Assembly: GCA_934457235.1 (NCBI GenBank) | Contig: CAKSHT010000083.1 | Location: 1 to 10,271, forward strand | Reading direction: 5' to 3' | Origin: an uncultured Oscillospiraceae bacterium | GTDB lineage: Bacteria > Bacillota > Clostridia > Oscillospirales > Ruminococcaceae | DNA: 10,271 bases | Shown here: positions 1-7,800 of the stretch, in pieces | Position numbering within the stretch: the stretch's first letter is position 1 | How the letters are laid out: each line of letters opens with the position of its first letter | Notes under the pieces: model-generated | Seen by the model: the letters and a program-made list of their open reading frames with translations, nothing else | Told to the model about the DNA's origin: nothing | Databases searched by the model: none | Translations under genes and position numbers: made by a program

Positions 1-2278
1 GAGATACGGTTGCTGTGAGTCTTGCTGTAGCCTTAGGCTTCATGGAAAGCTCTGTCTTATCCAGCGTTACCTTTTCAACCTGAACAGTTGCCTTGCAGAG
101 AGCGTCATTGATAACGGTTTCCGGCTCGCTGCTGGAACCACCCTGACCATTGCCGACCTGACCATTTGTATTGTTGCCCCAGCAGTAGAGAACATTGTTA
201 TTGGTGATGCAGCCGGCGAAATCCTCACCCAGGCTTACTACGGCAACATCTTTCATAATGCTCTTGCCGAAGTCATTGGACTTCTTGGTAGTGCCGTTGC
301 CAAGCTGACCCTTATCGTTTGAGCCGCAGAGATAAAGTTCATCGCCGTTTATAACCGCTGTATAGTTTCCAGCGGTGTATATCTCATCGCCAAAGGAATT
401 TACCAGAGTAGGCGTTCTCAGCTTGGAAGAATCATAGCACAGTTCGCCGCTGTTGTTGTCGCCCCATGCGTATACATCATTATCTGTTGTGACAACGAGT
501 GTACGGTAGCCCTCGGCAGCAACCGCCTGTGCCGTCTTGGTATTACCCTTTCTGTCGGTGATCTCGACCAGAACAGGAGTGTCTACAGTTCTGGTATCAG
601 TTTCAATTCCAAGTACCTTAGAGGAATTGTTGCCCCAGCCGTAAAGCTCGCCGCCCTTAGTTATGGCGAAGCCGTGGTTTGCTCCGACTGCAATATCTGC
701 AATTCCAGTCAGCATGCTATCGACTTCAGTAGCATACTCAACCTTACGCTCGCAGCCACAGAGTCTGCCGGAAGCGTTCGTGCCCCAGCCGTAAACAGTG
801 CCGCCGATAAGTGCGATTGCAAATCCATCACTGAATTCGATCTTTTCGATCGTATCGCCGGAAAGGTATTCGTTTATTGTCGGAGCGGTCAGCTGGCTGG
901 AACGGCTCTTCATGCCCAGCATATTGGAGCTGTTATCTCCGAACACATAGGTATTCTTATCCGAGGTCTGTACGATAGTCGTGCCATTGCCGCACCATAC
1001 TCCTATCGCATCACACTCAAGCTTTACCTTTGTGGGCTTTGTTCTGGAGTTTCTGTCGCCAAGGCCAAGCTGTCCCTTATCGTTTTTGCCCCAGGTATAA
1101 AGCACGCCCATCTCGTCGATAGCGGCCGCATGATCATAGCCTGCGGAGTACGCAACGTAATTCTTGCCGACCTGTACCGGCTTGCTGATTATCGCGCTCT
1201 GAGCGGAGAACAGCTCACCATAAACACCGGATCCTACGCTGGAAACTCTGCCGTTGTTCTTCAGCATGATTGAGTGATGCTCGCCAAACGCGATAGAAAC
1301 AACGCTGTTCGTAACGGACTGCGGATCATCAAGATCGTCGGACTTTCCGTTGTGGAGCTGACCGTTAGTATTATCGCCCCATGTGTAAAGTGTGCCGTTG
1401 CTGGTAACTGCACCGGATGAATTGCCACCGGCGAAAACCGCGCTGACATCTCTTACATCAGCTTTTTCAAAGGAATCGCAGTCGGTGTGCGTATCCTCTG
1501 TGCCGAGCTGACCGTTGCTGTTGGAGCCTGCGGTCTTTACAGTGCCGTCGCTCATCAGTACGATGGAATGCTCATTACCTGCTGCGACCTGGGATGCGCC
1601 GCTGTCGATGACTTTCTGAAGAGTCTCGTAATCCCTGTAGTTTCCGCTGCCAAGCTGACCGTTGTCATTAAGACCGCATGCGTAAACCTCGCCGTTTGCG
1701 GTGACAACAAGAGTGAATCCGTCGCCGGCTGCAATGTCAACCGCCTTTTCAGCAAGCTTCACATCGTCGTTCTTCCTGCTGTTTGAGGAGAAGCCAAGCT
1801 CGCCGTATTCGTTGCTGCCCCAGCCGAAAACGGAGCCGTCCTTTGTAAGGACAACCGTGTGAGTGTCGCCGGCTGCGACATTCTTGACATTGTCCATAAG
1901 CTTTGTCGGCTTATATATATATGAACTGGACACCGAAGGATCTACCTGACCCCTTGAGTTATCGCCCCATCCGTAAAGTGTGCCGTTCTGGTCTATTGCG
2001 AAGCTGACATCATCGTTAGCCTCTACAAAAGCAACCTTATCCATAACCTTCTGACCATTGGATTCAGATGTTGTTTCGCCAAGTCCCAGCTGACCCTTGC
2101 TGTTGTCGCCGGCAGCCCACAGGGACATATCACTCTTGATCACCAGGCTGTGATTCTCACCAACAGCGATAGTGTCAATGCTAAGCCCGGACTGTGCAGC
2201 CGAAGCGGTCAGCGGGATCATTGTTGCAAGCTGCGCCGCACACAGCGACACCGCAATGATCTTAGCCTTTTTGTTCAT
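1..2278 (-). CDS. Secreted RCC1-repeat (beta-propeller) protein with C-terminal Big_2 domain, partial
   Basis: The frame is open without a stop from an ATG at 2278 to the left edge (759 codons seen); the C-terminus lies outside the window. GGAGGGAG at 2284-2291 sits a few bases upstream and fixes the start. Residues 1-27 form a signal peptide (Lys-rich start, hydrophobic core, TASA-A cleavage site). I count 14 RCC1-type units spaced about 50 residues apart, each with a core like LYxWGxNxxGQLG. Their Trp-Gly or equivalent positions are near residues 54, 104, 153, 201, 250, 300, 348, 396, 445, 498, 547, 605, 652 and 700. RCC1 propellers have seven blades, so 14 units suggest two tandem propellers. 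From about residue 733 a bacterial Ig-like Big_2 strand pattern begins (VEKVTLDKTELSM). The protein is probably exported and used for surface binding; partner unknown. Several units are degenerate (7, 9, 11). No lipobox is seen, and any cell-wall anchor would lie beyond the edge. Confidence 0.93.
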   Translation of the reverse strand, partial: MNKKAKIIAVSLCAAQLATMIPLTASAAQSGLSIDTIAVGENHSLVIKSDMSLWAAGDNSKGQLGLGETTSESNGQKVMDKVAFVEANDDVSFAIDQNGTLYGWGDNSRGQVDPSVSSSYIYKPTKLMDNVKNVAAGDTHTVVLTKDGSVFGWGSNEYGELGFSSNSRKNDDVKLAEKAVDIAAGDGFTLVVTANGEVYACGLNDNGQLGSGNYRDYETLQKVIDSGASQVAAGNEHSIVLMSDGTVKTAGSNSNGQLGTEDTHTDCDSFEKADVRDVSAVFAGGNSSGAVTSNGTLYTWGDNTNGQLHNGKSDDLDDPQSVTNSVVSIAFGEHHSIMLKNNGRVSSVGSGVYGELFSAQSAIISKPVQVGKNYVAYSAGYDHAAAIDEMGVLYTWGKNDKGQLGLGDRNSRTKPTKVKLECDAIGVWCGNGTTIVQTSDKNTYVFGDNSSNMLGMKSRSSQLTAPTINEYLSGDTIEKIEFSDGFAIALIGGTVYGWGTNASGRLCGCERKVEYATEVDSMLTGIADIAVGANHGFAITKGGELYGWGNNSSKVLGIETDTRTVDTPVLVEITDRKGNTKTAQAVAAEGYRTLVVTTDNDVYAWGDNNSGELCYDSSKLRTPTLVNSFGDEIYTAGNYTAVINGDELYLCGSNDKGQLGNGTTKKSNDFGKSIMKDVAVVSLGEDFAGCITNNNVLYCWGNNTNGQVGNGQGGSSSEPETVINDALCKATVQVEKVTLDKTELSMKPKATARLTATVS

Positions 2279-2291
2279 ACAAACTCCCTCC

Positions 2292-2307
2292 ATATCATAA
2301 ATGATAT
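2292..2307. promoter_or_regulatory. Perfect 16-bp palindrome next to the RCC1 gene ribosome binding site
   Basis: ATATCAT-AA-ATGATAT is a perfect 7-bp inverted repeat with a 2-base centre. It abuts the GGAGGGAG ribosome binding site (2284-2291) of the RCC1 gene. It could be a repressor operator or a small leader hairpin. The sequence is A/T-rich, so a chance palindrome is possible. No convincing -35/-10 pair was found for this gene; weak -10-like A/T hexamers occur at several places between 2290 and 2410. Confidence 0.35.
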
Positions 2308-2361
2308 CAATATACCGTGCCTGCCTGCACGTATAATTTCATTGCCTTTCATAATATAAAA

Positions 2362-2384
2362 CAACCGAGACCCCCGAAAGGTTG
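2362..2384 (-). promoter_or_regulatory. Leader hairpin with G-rich loop and T-rich tail upstream of the RCC1 gene
   Basis: Read on the minus strand, CAACC (2384-2380) pairs with GGTTG (2366-2362) around a 13-base loop holding five consecutive G. It is followed directly by TTTTATATTAT. The shape is that of a weak attenuator or a protein-binding leader element about 85 bases before the start codon. The stem is only 5 bp, so strong termination is unlikely. I do not recognise a named riboswitch family. The rest of the 2279-2482 gap is very A/T-rich and shows no gene. Confidence 0.3.
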
Positions 2385-2482
2385 CACATATTTTAAAATT
2401 TTTCCTGAAAATTTATAAAATAATTTCTTTCATATATACAGACGATAAAACCAAGCGCCTGGTCGCAGGCTCAAAGCAAAAA

Positions 2483-2501
2483 GGGACTGAATAACAGTCC
2501 C
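2483..2501 (-). terminator. Rho-independent terminator of the DtxR/MBL operon
   Basis: On the minus strand GGGACTG pairs perfectly with CAGTCCC around a TTATT loop, and TTTTTGCTTT follows (2482-2473). The hairpin begins 7 bases past the stop codon of the MBL-fold gene, so it ends that transcript. It separates this unit from the downstream RCC1 gene, which therefore needs its own promoter. Confidence 0.85.
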
Positions 2502-2508
2502 TCCGATA

Positions 2509-3357
2509 TCAGATATCAACTTCCTCGCCGCCGCCGATGTACATCAGCCGGTCGCCGAGTATCTCGTCCATAAGATCAAAGCCCTTGAAGCCCGTGCAAT
2601 GGCAGGCGTATATCTTTTCCGCGCTGCTGAGCTTCAGCGCGCGTGCCTGAGATGCGACATAATCCGCAGAGCAGCCGAGATTCTTGGGATTAGATCCCAT
2701 GAAATGAAATCCGCCGATTATCGCCAGAATAGGTATTCCCGGCCAGTTCTCCTGCACGGTGTCAAGCATATTATGCACTCCGCAGTGGAAGCACCCACCT
2801 ACTATGACCAGTCCGTCAGCCTTGCGCTTTTTCGGGAAAAGCACCGCAAAGCATTCGTCAGAAAAGTCATACGGTATCTGCTTTCTGCCCTCCAGCGTGA
2901 AACAACCCTTGTCGGGGTTCACGTTCTTCTCGTCAAACACCTCGCAGGAGGTAAGGTAGAATCCCTCAGCGACCTCAGAGAATCTGTTGAACAGCGTAAG
3001 ATTCTCAGCGTATTTGTTGAAAAATCCCTTGCCTGCCCCCGCCGGTTCCTTGAATAATCCGTTTTTCACGAACCGCTCCCGGCGCGCGCCCTCACGCATG
3101 TATATCTCGGCATGTGGGCTGAGCCGCATGAATGCGTCTATCCCACCGACGTGCGCCGTGTGATTATGCGTAAGCACCACCGCGTCCAGGCTGTCTGTAG
3201 GGAGCTGCATTCTTCGTGCATTCTCGGCAGCCTTTGCGGTAAGTCCCGCGTCAATGATATAGTTCTTCCCGCCGAATTCAACGAAAAACGACAATCCGTT
3301 TTCGGAATACAGCTTATCGTCCACCGCCGTATTTTCTATCAGACAAATGAGCTTCAA
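2509..3357 (-). CDS. MBL-fold metallo-hydrolase, COG1237-like, with altered HxHxDH motif
   Basis: A 282-residue metallo-beta-lactamase-fold protein with no signal peptide, so cytoplasmic. The start (LIENTA), the GGCFHCGVHN segment (187-196, His191), IGGFHFMG (His218) and ACHCTG (His253) match the COG1237 branch. That branch includes the archaeal dihydropterin-ribofuranosylaminobenzene phosphate synthase-type enzymes, but its bacterial members mostly lack assigned substrates. The metal motif reads THNHTAHVGG (63-72): His64, His66 and His69 are present, but the Asp that normally precedes the last His is Ala68 (codon GCG). This should weaken or change the second metal site. The start is TTG at 3357, with AAGGGGG at 3367-3373 inside the end of the upstream repressor gene, whose stop is four bases away; the two genes are probably translationally coupled. 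Family confident; activity and substrate unknown. Confidence 0.9.
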   Translation of the reverse strand: MKLICLIENTAVDDKLYSENGLSFFVEFGGKNYIIDAGLTAKAAENARRMQLPTDSLDAVVLTHNHTAHVGGIDAFMRLSPHAEIYMREGARRERFVKNGLFKEPAGAGKGFFNKYAENLTLFNRFSEVAEGFYLTSCEVFDEKNVNPDKGCFTLEGRKQIPYDFSDECFAVLFPKKRKADGLVIVGGCFHCGVHNMLDTVQENWPGIPILAIIGGFHFMGSNPKNLGCSADYVASQARALKLSSAEKIYACHCTGFKGFDLMDEILGDRLMYIGGGEEVDI

Positions 3358-3361
3358 GAAC

Positions 3362-3733
3362 TCATTCCCCCTTGACGTGCTTCTTTATTGCTGCAAAACT
3401 CTCAGCGCTGAGGCAGTGCTCTATTCTGCACGCGTCCGCAGCCGCGATCTCCTCCGGAACTCCCATGGAAGTCAGCCAGTTAGTGAAAAGAATATGGCGC
3501 TCATACACCTTTTCTGCGATCTCCCTGCCCTTTTCAGTAAGGGTGATATATCCGTTCTTATCGACGGTGATGCACTCCTGCTCCCTCAGATTTTTCATTG
3601 CAACACTGACGCTGGGCTTGGAAAAATCCATTTCCGTGGCGATATCCACCGAACGCACCTCGCCGTTGCGGTTGTTCAGTATCAGTATAGTTTCCAGATA
3701 ATCCTCACCGGATTCGAGTATTCTTCCTTTCAT
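3362..3733 (-). CDS. DtxR/MntR-family metal-dependent transcriptional repressor
   Basis: A 123-residue winged-helix regulator. Residues 1-63 form the DNA-binding domain (SGEDYLETI helix, recognition helix around SKPSVSVAMKNL, then wing), and 64-123 the dimerisation and metal-binding domain. It has the MntR-type two-domain length and lacks the C-terminal SH3/FeoA-like domain of DtxR and IdeR. Metal-ligand positions by family alignment are Asp11, Glu14, His80, Cys102, Glu105 and His106. The ACRIEH segment is DtxR-like (Cys-x-x-Glu-His), whereas Asp11 is MntR-like (DtxR has Met there), so Fe(II) or Mn(II) cannot be decided. The ATG at 3733 is chosen because AAAGGG (3740-3745) lies 6 bases upstream and family members start just before ESGEDYLE. 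An in-frame TTG at 3754 would add 7 residues but has no such support. First gene of an operon with the MBL-fold gene; probably autoregulated. Confidence 0.93.
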   Translation of the reverse strand: MKGRILESGEDYLETILILNNRNGEVRSVDIATEMDFSKPSVSVAMKNLREQECITVDKNGYITLTEKGREIAEKVYERHILFTNWLTSMGVPEEIAAADACRIEHCLSAESFAAIKKHVKGE

Positions 3734-3759
3734 ATTATGCCCTTTCTGAAACAATGATC

Positions 3760-3776
3760 GGCAGATAAAAGCTGCC
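3760..3776 (-). promoter_or_regulatory. Inverted repeat in the repressor gene leader
   Basis: GGCAG and CTGCC flank a 7-base spacer just downstream of the predicted transcription start of the repressor gene. It may be a small 5'-UTR hairpin or a second operator half-site pair. It is too short to be a riboswitch and matches none that I recognise. Confidence 0.35.
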
Positions 3777-3782
3777 TATAAT

Positions 3783-3798
3783 AATATGATACCATATT
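3783..3798. promoter_or_regulatory. Candidate repressor operator overlapping the -10 box
   Basis: AATATG-ATAC-CATATT is a perfect 6-bp inverted repeat spanning the -10 element of the repressor promoter. DtxR-family proteins bind dyads over their target promoters, often their own, so this is the natural candidate for an autoregulatory site. It does not match the classical DtxR box or the B. subtilis MntR box closely, so the assignment is by position only. Confidence 0.4.
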
Positions 3799-3814
3799 TA
3801 TCAATTCAAGTCAA
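3786..3814 (-). promoter_or_regulatory. Sigma-A promoter of the DtxR-MBL operon
   Basis: On the minus strand, TTGACT (-35, 3814-3809) and TATCAT (-10, 3791-3786) are separated by exactly 17 bases. The spacer ends in TGG, giving an extended -10 (TGn). Transcription should start near 3779, leaving a leader of about 45 bases before the ATG at 3733. This is the clearest promoter in the window and separates the repressor unit from the M14 gene that ends at 3823. Confidence 0.8.
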
Positions 3815-3822
3815 GAAGGAAA

Positions 3823-4764
3823 TTACATTTCTCCGTTCTTCATGCTGAGTATTCTTGCAATAACGCTTCCCTCATATACAATGGGATATTCGCGCATGGA
3901 GAAAATCAGTCCGTCCTCCGGGGCGGTGACTTCCTCCTCTACGGTGCCTGTGATGGGAGTTACGATGTCTCCGATGACCGTGCCTTTCTGCACCCACATG
4001 TTATGCTCAACTTTAGGTATAAATATTCCCCCTTCTACGGAATGTATAACATGTACGGAACCGTCCGTGCTGACCATCGGGTGAGATATCTTCCCGACAG
4101 GACCTTCCCAGATTCCGAGCTTAGACATAAGGTTGAATATCCCGACAAGCAGCTGCTGGCAGTACTCCTTAGTGATACGCTGTCCGACGCCCATTTCAAT
4201 GACAAGCGTAGGAACGCCCTCCTGCCGCAGCGAATGCGCAAGGGAACCCTCTCCGACCGCATTCGAATCATGTACCCATACAAAATCCGTGTTGAGCATT
4301 TTCGCATATTTCAGTAGCTGTCCGCTGTCATTGCTCGGTATTCTGACCTGCGGTATTTCACGGATAAAGATGTTGCTTGCATGGATATCCACGCAGATAT
4401 CAGCGCCCTTTATATCCGCGAGCAGTTTCGCAGCGACATTCTCCGCCACGGTTCCCTTTTCGCTGCCCGGAAACACACGGTTCATATCCAGTCCCGACAT
4501 CGGTACCGCGCGGCTTACGGACTCCATTCCCAGCGGATTTATCGACGGGTAGATATCCACCGTGCCTTTCAGATACGCCATGTTCGCGGTTATCTTTCTT
4601 ACCAGCTCATAGCAGACATACTGACCCTCCAGCTCATCGCCGTGTATCCCGGTGACTACTGCTATTCTTCTGCCGCCATCGCAGCCGACCCCGGTCAGTC
4701 TGTTCTTCTTTATCGTAAGCAGCTCGTCGGTGGGAAGCCCTACGGATACCAGTGTTTCTATCAT
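3823..4764 (-). CDS. M14-family succinylglutamate desuccinylase/aspartoacylase-like zinc deacylase
   Basis: A 313-residue cytoplasmic enzyme of the AstE/AspA branch of zinc carboxypeptidase-fold (M14) proteins, which hydrolyse amide bonds of N-acyl amino acids. The zinc site is visible as GIHGDELEG (His41, Glu44) and DIHAS (His128). DMNRVFPG (93-100) supplies the substrate-binding Asn-Arg, and Glu190 in VIEMGVG fits the catalytic glutamate. The C-terminal part (about 225-313) is a beta-rich domain (GGIFIPKVEHNMWVQKGTVIGD) like the barrel-sandwich/biotinyl-like tail seen in this family. The start is ATG 4764 with GGGGG at 4773-4777, 8 bases upstream. It lies 59 bases after the ABC permease with no terminator between, so it is probably in the same transcript. 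Fold and metal site are secure; the substrate is not known, and AstE or aspartoacylase activity should not be assumed. Confidence 0.88.
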   Translation of the reverse strand: MIETLVSVGLPTDELLTIKKNRLTGVGCDGGRRIAVVTGIHGDELEGQYVCYELVRKITANMAYLKGTVDIYPSINPLGMESVSRAVPMSGLDMNRVFPGSEKGTVAENVAAKLLADIKGADICVDIHASNIFIREIPQVRIPSNDSGQLLKYAKMLNTDFVWVHDSNAVGEGSLAHSLRQEGVPTLVIEMGVGQRITKEYCQQLLVGIFNLMSKLGIWEGPVGKISHPMVSTDGSVHVIHSVEGGIFIPKVEHNMWVQKGTVIGDIVTPITGTVEEEVTAPEDGLIFSMREYPIVYEGSVIARILSMKNGEM

Positions 4765-4823
4765 AACCTATACCCCCGTATATACCATTTGTTTGATATT
4801 GCGCAAATATTCCATTCTGTATA

Positions 4824-7800
4824 TTATTCTACGGATTTCAGCGACTCGACCATGCTTATTTTTCTGAGATCCCTCCGCATGATGAGATTTACTATCAGCG
4901 AGAACGCCACCGTGATGATGAATGCCCACAGGAACGACAGCGGGTGGATATTACGTCCGAACATCACCTCGTCTATCTCAGCCGTCTGAATGATGAACTG
5001 ACACAGAGCCACTCCCACTCCCAGACCCAGGGCAGCGCCCATAACTGACAGTATATTGTTCTCCCGGAAAACGTAGCTTGATACCTCTTTATCATAGAAT
5101 CCAAGCACCTTTAGTGTCGCAATCTCCCTTATACGTTCCGTAATATTTACGTTTGTGAGATTGTAGAGAACCACGAATGCCAGCGCGCCCGCCGAGATTA
5201 TCAGCACAACGACCACCAGGTCCATTATCTTCATCATACTGCTGAACGAACTGGAAGCCCCGGCGTTCATCTGGACGCTGAGAACTCCATCCACCGCCAG
5301 CATTTTTTCGCTGAATGCATCCTGTTCCGCGTCGTCCGCAGTTATGCCATTGCGGAAGTACACGATATTGAATTCCGGAGTCTCGCCAAATAACTCTGCG
5401 TATTTTTCTTGTGAAATATACATATAGTGGCTTGCGTAATGCTCCGTAATTGCTCCGACCGTGACCTCCCTGTTTACGCCATCGCTTATTCTGAGTGTGA
5501 TTTTGTCACCCTGCTTGACGTCAAGGAGCTTGGTAAGCTTCTCGGTTACTATCGTGCCGTCAAGAGCCGTTTCAAAGCTCAGCTTATCGCCGGACTTCCT
5601 GTCACGGAAGTCTATCATGTCCTCGAATATCCCGGTGTCCTCAACCGCCGTGACATAGCACTGGACATTCGCGCTGTCGGAGGACAGGGTGTACTGCTTG
5701 ATCAGCGCGCGGGTGTACTCGGTGTCCGGGTTGTAATCCAGGAGTGCGTCATATATCTTCTGTATTCCCTCGGCGTCGGTATCGCTGTCATATACGATAT
5801 ACCCGCTGTAATTATTGATATCATTATACTGTAAGTCTACGATATCGCCGATAGAATCCTTTAATCCGAAACCGGTCAGCGAAAGAGCCGTGCACCCTGC
5901 GATACCGATAACGGTCATGAACATTCTGCGCTTGTATCGGAAAAGATTTCGTCCGGAGACCTTGCCGAAAAACGACAGTCTGTTCCATATAAAGCCGATT
6001 CTTTCGAGGAGCACGCGCTTGCCCGCCTTAGGTGCTTTGGGTCTCATAAGCTCCGCGGGAGTTGAAGTCAGCGCCCTGCGTGCGGTGAAGAATACCGTCA
6101 GCGCGATAGCCGCCACCATGCTTCCCGCCGAAATTATAATATTGGAGGGACTTAACTCAAAGTAGAAATTTGTGATAATATACATCATGCTATATGCAAA
6201 CATGATGATATACGGGAACAAGAACATTCCGATGAACGCTCCGACAAGGCTTCCCGAAGCCGCTGCAATGACCGCATACGCCATGTATTGCCGCATGATC
6301 ACTGCATTCGAATAGCCAAGGGATTTCAGCGTGCCTATCTGCATTCGCTGCTCCTCGACCATTCTTGACATGGTAGTAAGGCACACCAGCGCCGCCACCA
6401 GCAGGAAGAACACCGGGAATATTGCGGATATCCTGTCGATACGCTCCGCGTTGCTGGAGTACTCCGCGTAACCTGGGTTATCGTCGCGGGTGAAAACATA
6501 CCAATTTGCCTCTCCGGCGTCCGCAATTTTCTGCTTGGCGTCGGCTATTTTCTTTTCAGCATCCGCTATCTCAGTGTTGAATGTTTCAACGCCGTCCTGG
6601 TATTCTGTTAAACCGTCGGAGTACTGCTGTTTTGCGTCCTCAAGGTCTTTCACGCCGTCCTCGTACGATTTCTTTCCGTCAAGGAACTCCTGCTCTTTTT
6701 CGGTGAATTCCGCCAGTCCGTCGTTATATTCGCGCTCAGCGTTCACCAGTGTGTTTCTGCCGTCGTTAAGCTGCTTCAGACCATTAGTGAATTCTGCATA
6801 GCCGTCGTTATACTGCTTTACGCCGTCCTCATATTTCGCGTAATTCTCGTTATACTGTGTGAGTCCGTCCTCATACCGGGCGCGCCCATCGTCCAGCTGC
6901 GCCTGCGCCTGCTCAAGCTGCGCTTCACCATCTGCAAGCTGCTGTTCCTTTTCGCTTAACAGCGCGGAATTCTCGTCTATCTGCGCTTTAGCCTGATCAA
7001 GCTGTAATTTTGCCGCGTCCAGCTGTGGTTTTGCTTCGTCAAGCTGGGATTTCGCAGCTTCAAGCGCCGCTTTCTGCTGAACGACCTGTGCGTTGTCGCT
7101 TCCCAGAATCTGCTCCAGCTGAGCAACTGTGGCTGCGCCGGAATTATACTGCTCCATTCCCTGCTCATACTGACTGAGCCTGCTGTTATACTCCGCAAGA
7201 CCCGCGTCGTACTGTGCCTGTGCCTGGGTGAGCTGCTGCTTCCCCGCTTCAAGCTGCGATTTTCCATCCTCTATCGTCTGACGGTTTGCATCAATTTCCG
7301 CCTGACCGTCGTCAAGCTGCTGTCTGCTTTCGTCGAGCGTATTTTTGGCTTCATCAAGCTGTTTCTTCGCGTCGGAGAGCTGTTTGCGGCTGTCGTCCAG
7401 AGTCTTTTCAGCTTCGTCTAGCTTCTGCTGATTTTCGTTATATTCCGCCCAGCCCTTGTCTATCTCGGACTTTGCGTCCGCCAGGGTCTGGCGCGCTTCG
7501 TCGATCTGGGACTGTCCGTCGTCAAGCTCCTTTTTGGCGTCCGCAAGCTCCTTTTCTCCGTCGGATATCTGCTGAGCTGCGTCATCAAGCTTCTGCTTTG
7601 CGTCGTCAAGCTCTTTCTGTCCATCGGTTCTGGCTTCTTCAAGGGACTTTTCGCCGTCGGATATTTCGTCCTGCGCCTCGCCGATGACCTCGTCATAGCG
7701 TATCTCACTGCGCTGTACGCCAAGTTCCTCCAGTCGGCTTTCAAGCCCGTCACGGAGCTGCTCGTATTCCTCAGAGTAGCTGAAAGCGTTCTTCAGCTCG

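Noticed and set aside
674..1273. Long plus-strand reading frame (199 codons) within the RCC1 gene, and others like it at 1487-1786.
   Set aside because: They lie antisense to a continuous, motif-rich RCC1 frame. Their translations show no domain and merely mirror the repeat codons.
2239..2278. Possible lipoprotein signal (Cys13) in the RCC1 protein.
   Set aside because: The residues before Cys13 do not fit a lipobox, and it lies inside the hydrophobic core. A standard TASA-A signal peptidase I site at 27/28 fits better.
3734..3754. Longer form of the repressor starting at TTG 3754.
   Set aside because: The ATG at 3733 has AAAGGG at the right distance and matches the usual family start; the TTG would put that ribosome binding site inside the gene.
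3734..3785. Metal-sensing riboswitch in the repressor leader.
   Set aside because: The leader is only about 45 bases with one 5-bp stem, too short for a known Mn or other metal riboswitch.
4765..4823. Separate promoter or terminator between the permease and M14 genes.
   Set aside because: Only a short TTGCGCAA palindrome is seen. There is no stem with a T-run and no -35/-10 pair, so a shared transcript is simpler.
4381..4989. Plus-strand frame of 202 codons across the M14 gene and the end of the permease gene.
   Set aside because: It overlaps two well-supported minus-strand genes, has no ribosome binding site or recognisable domain, and is best explained as a shadow frame.
6513..7691. Repeated short blocks that could suggest a CRISPR array or minisatellite.
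   Set aside because: The period is 21 bp, the units are highly degenerate, and they translate in frame into an uninterrupted heptad pattern. There are no spacers and no conserved direct repeats.
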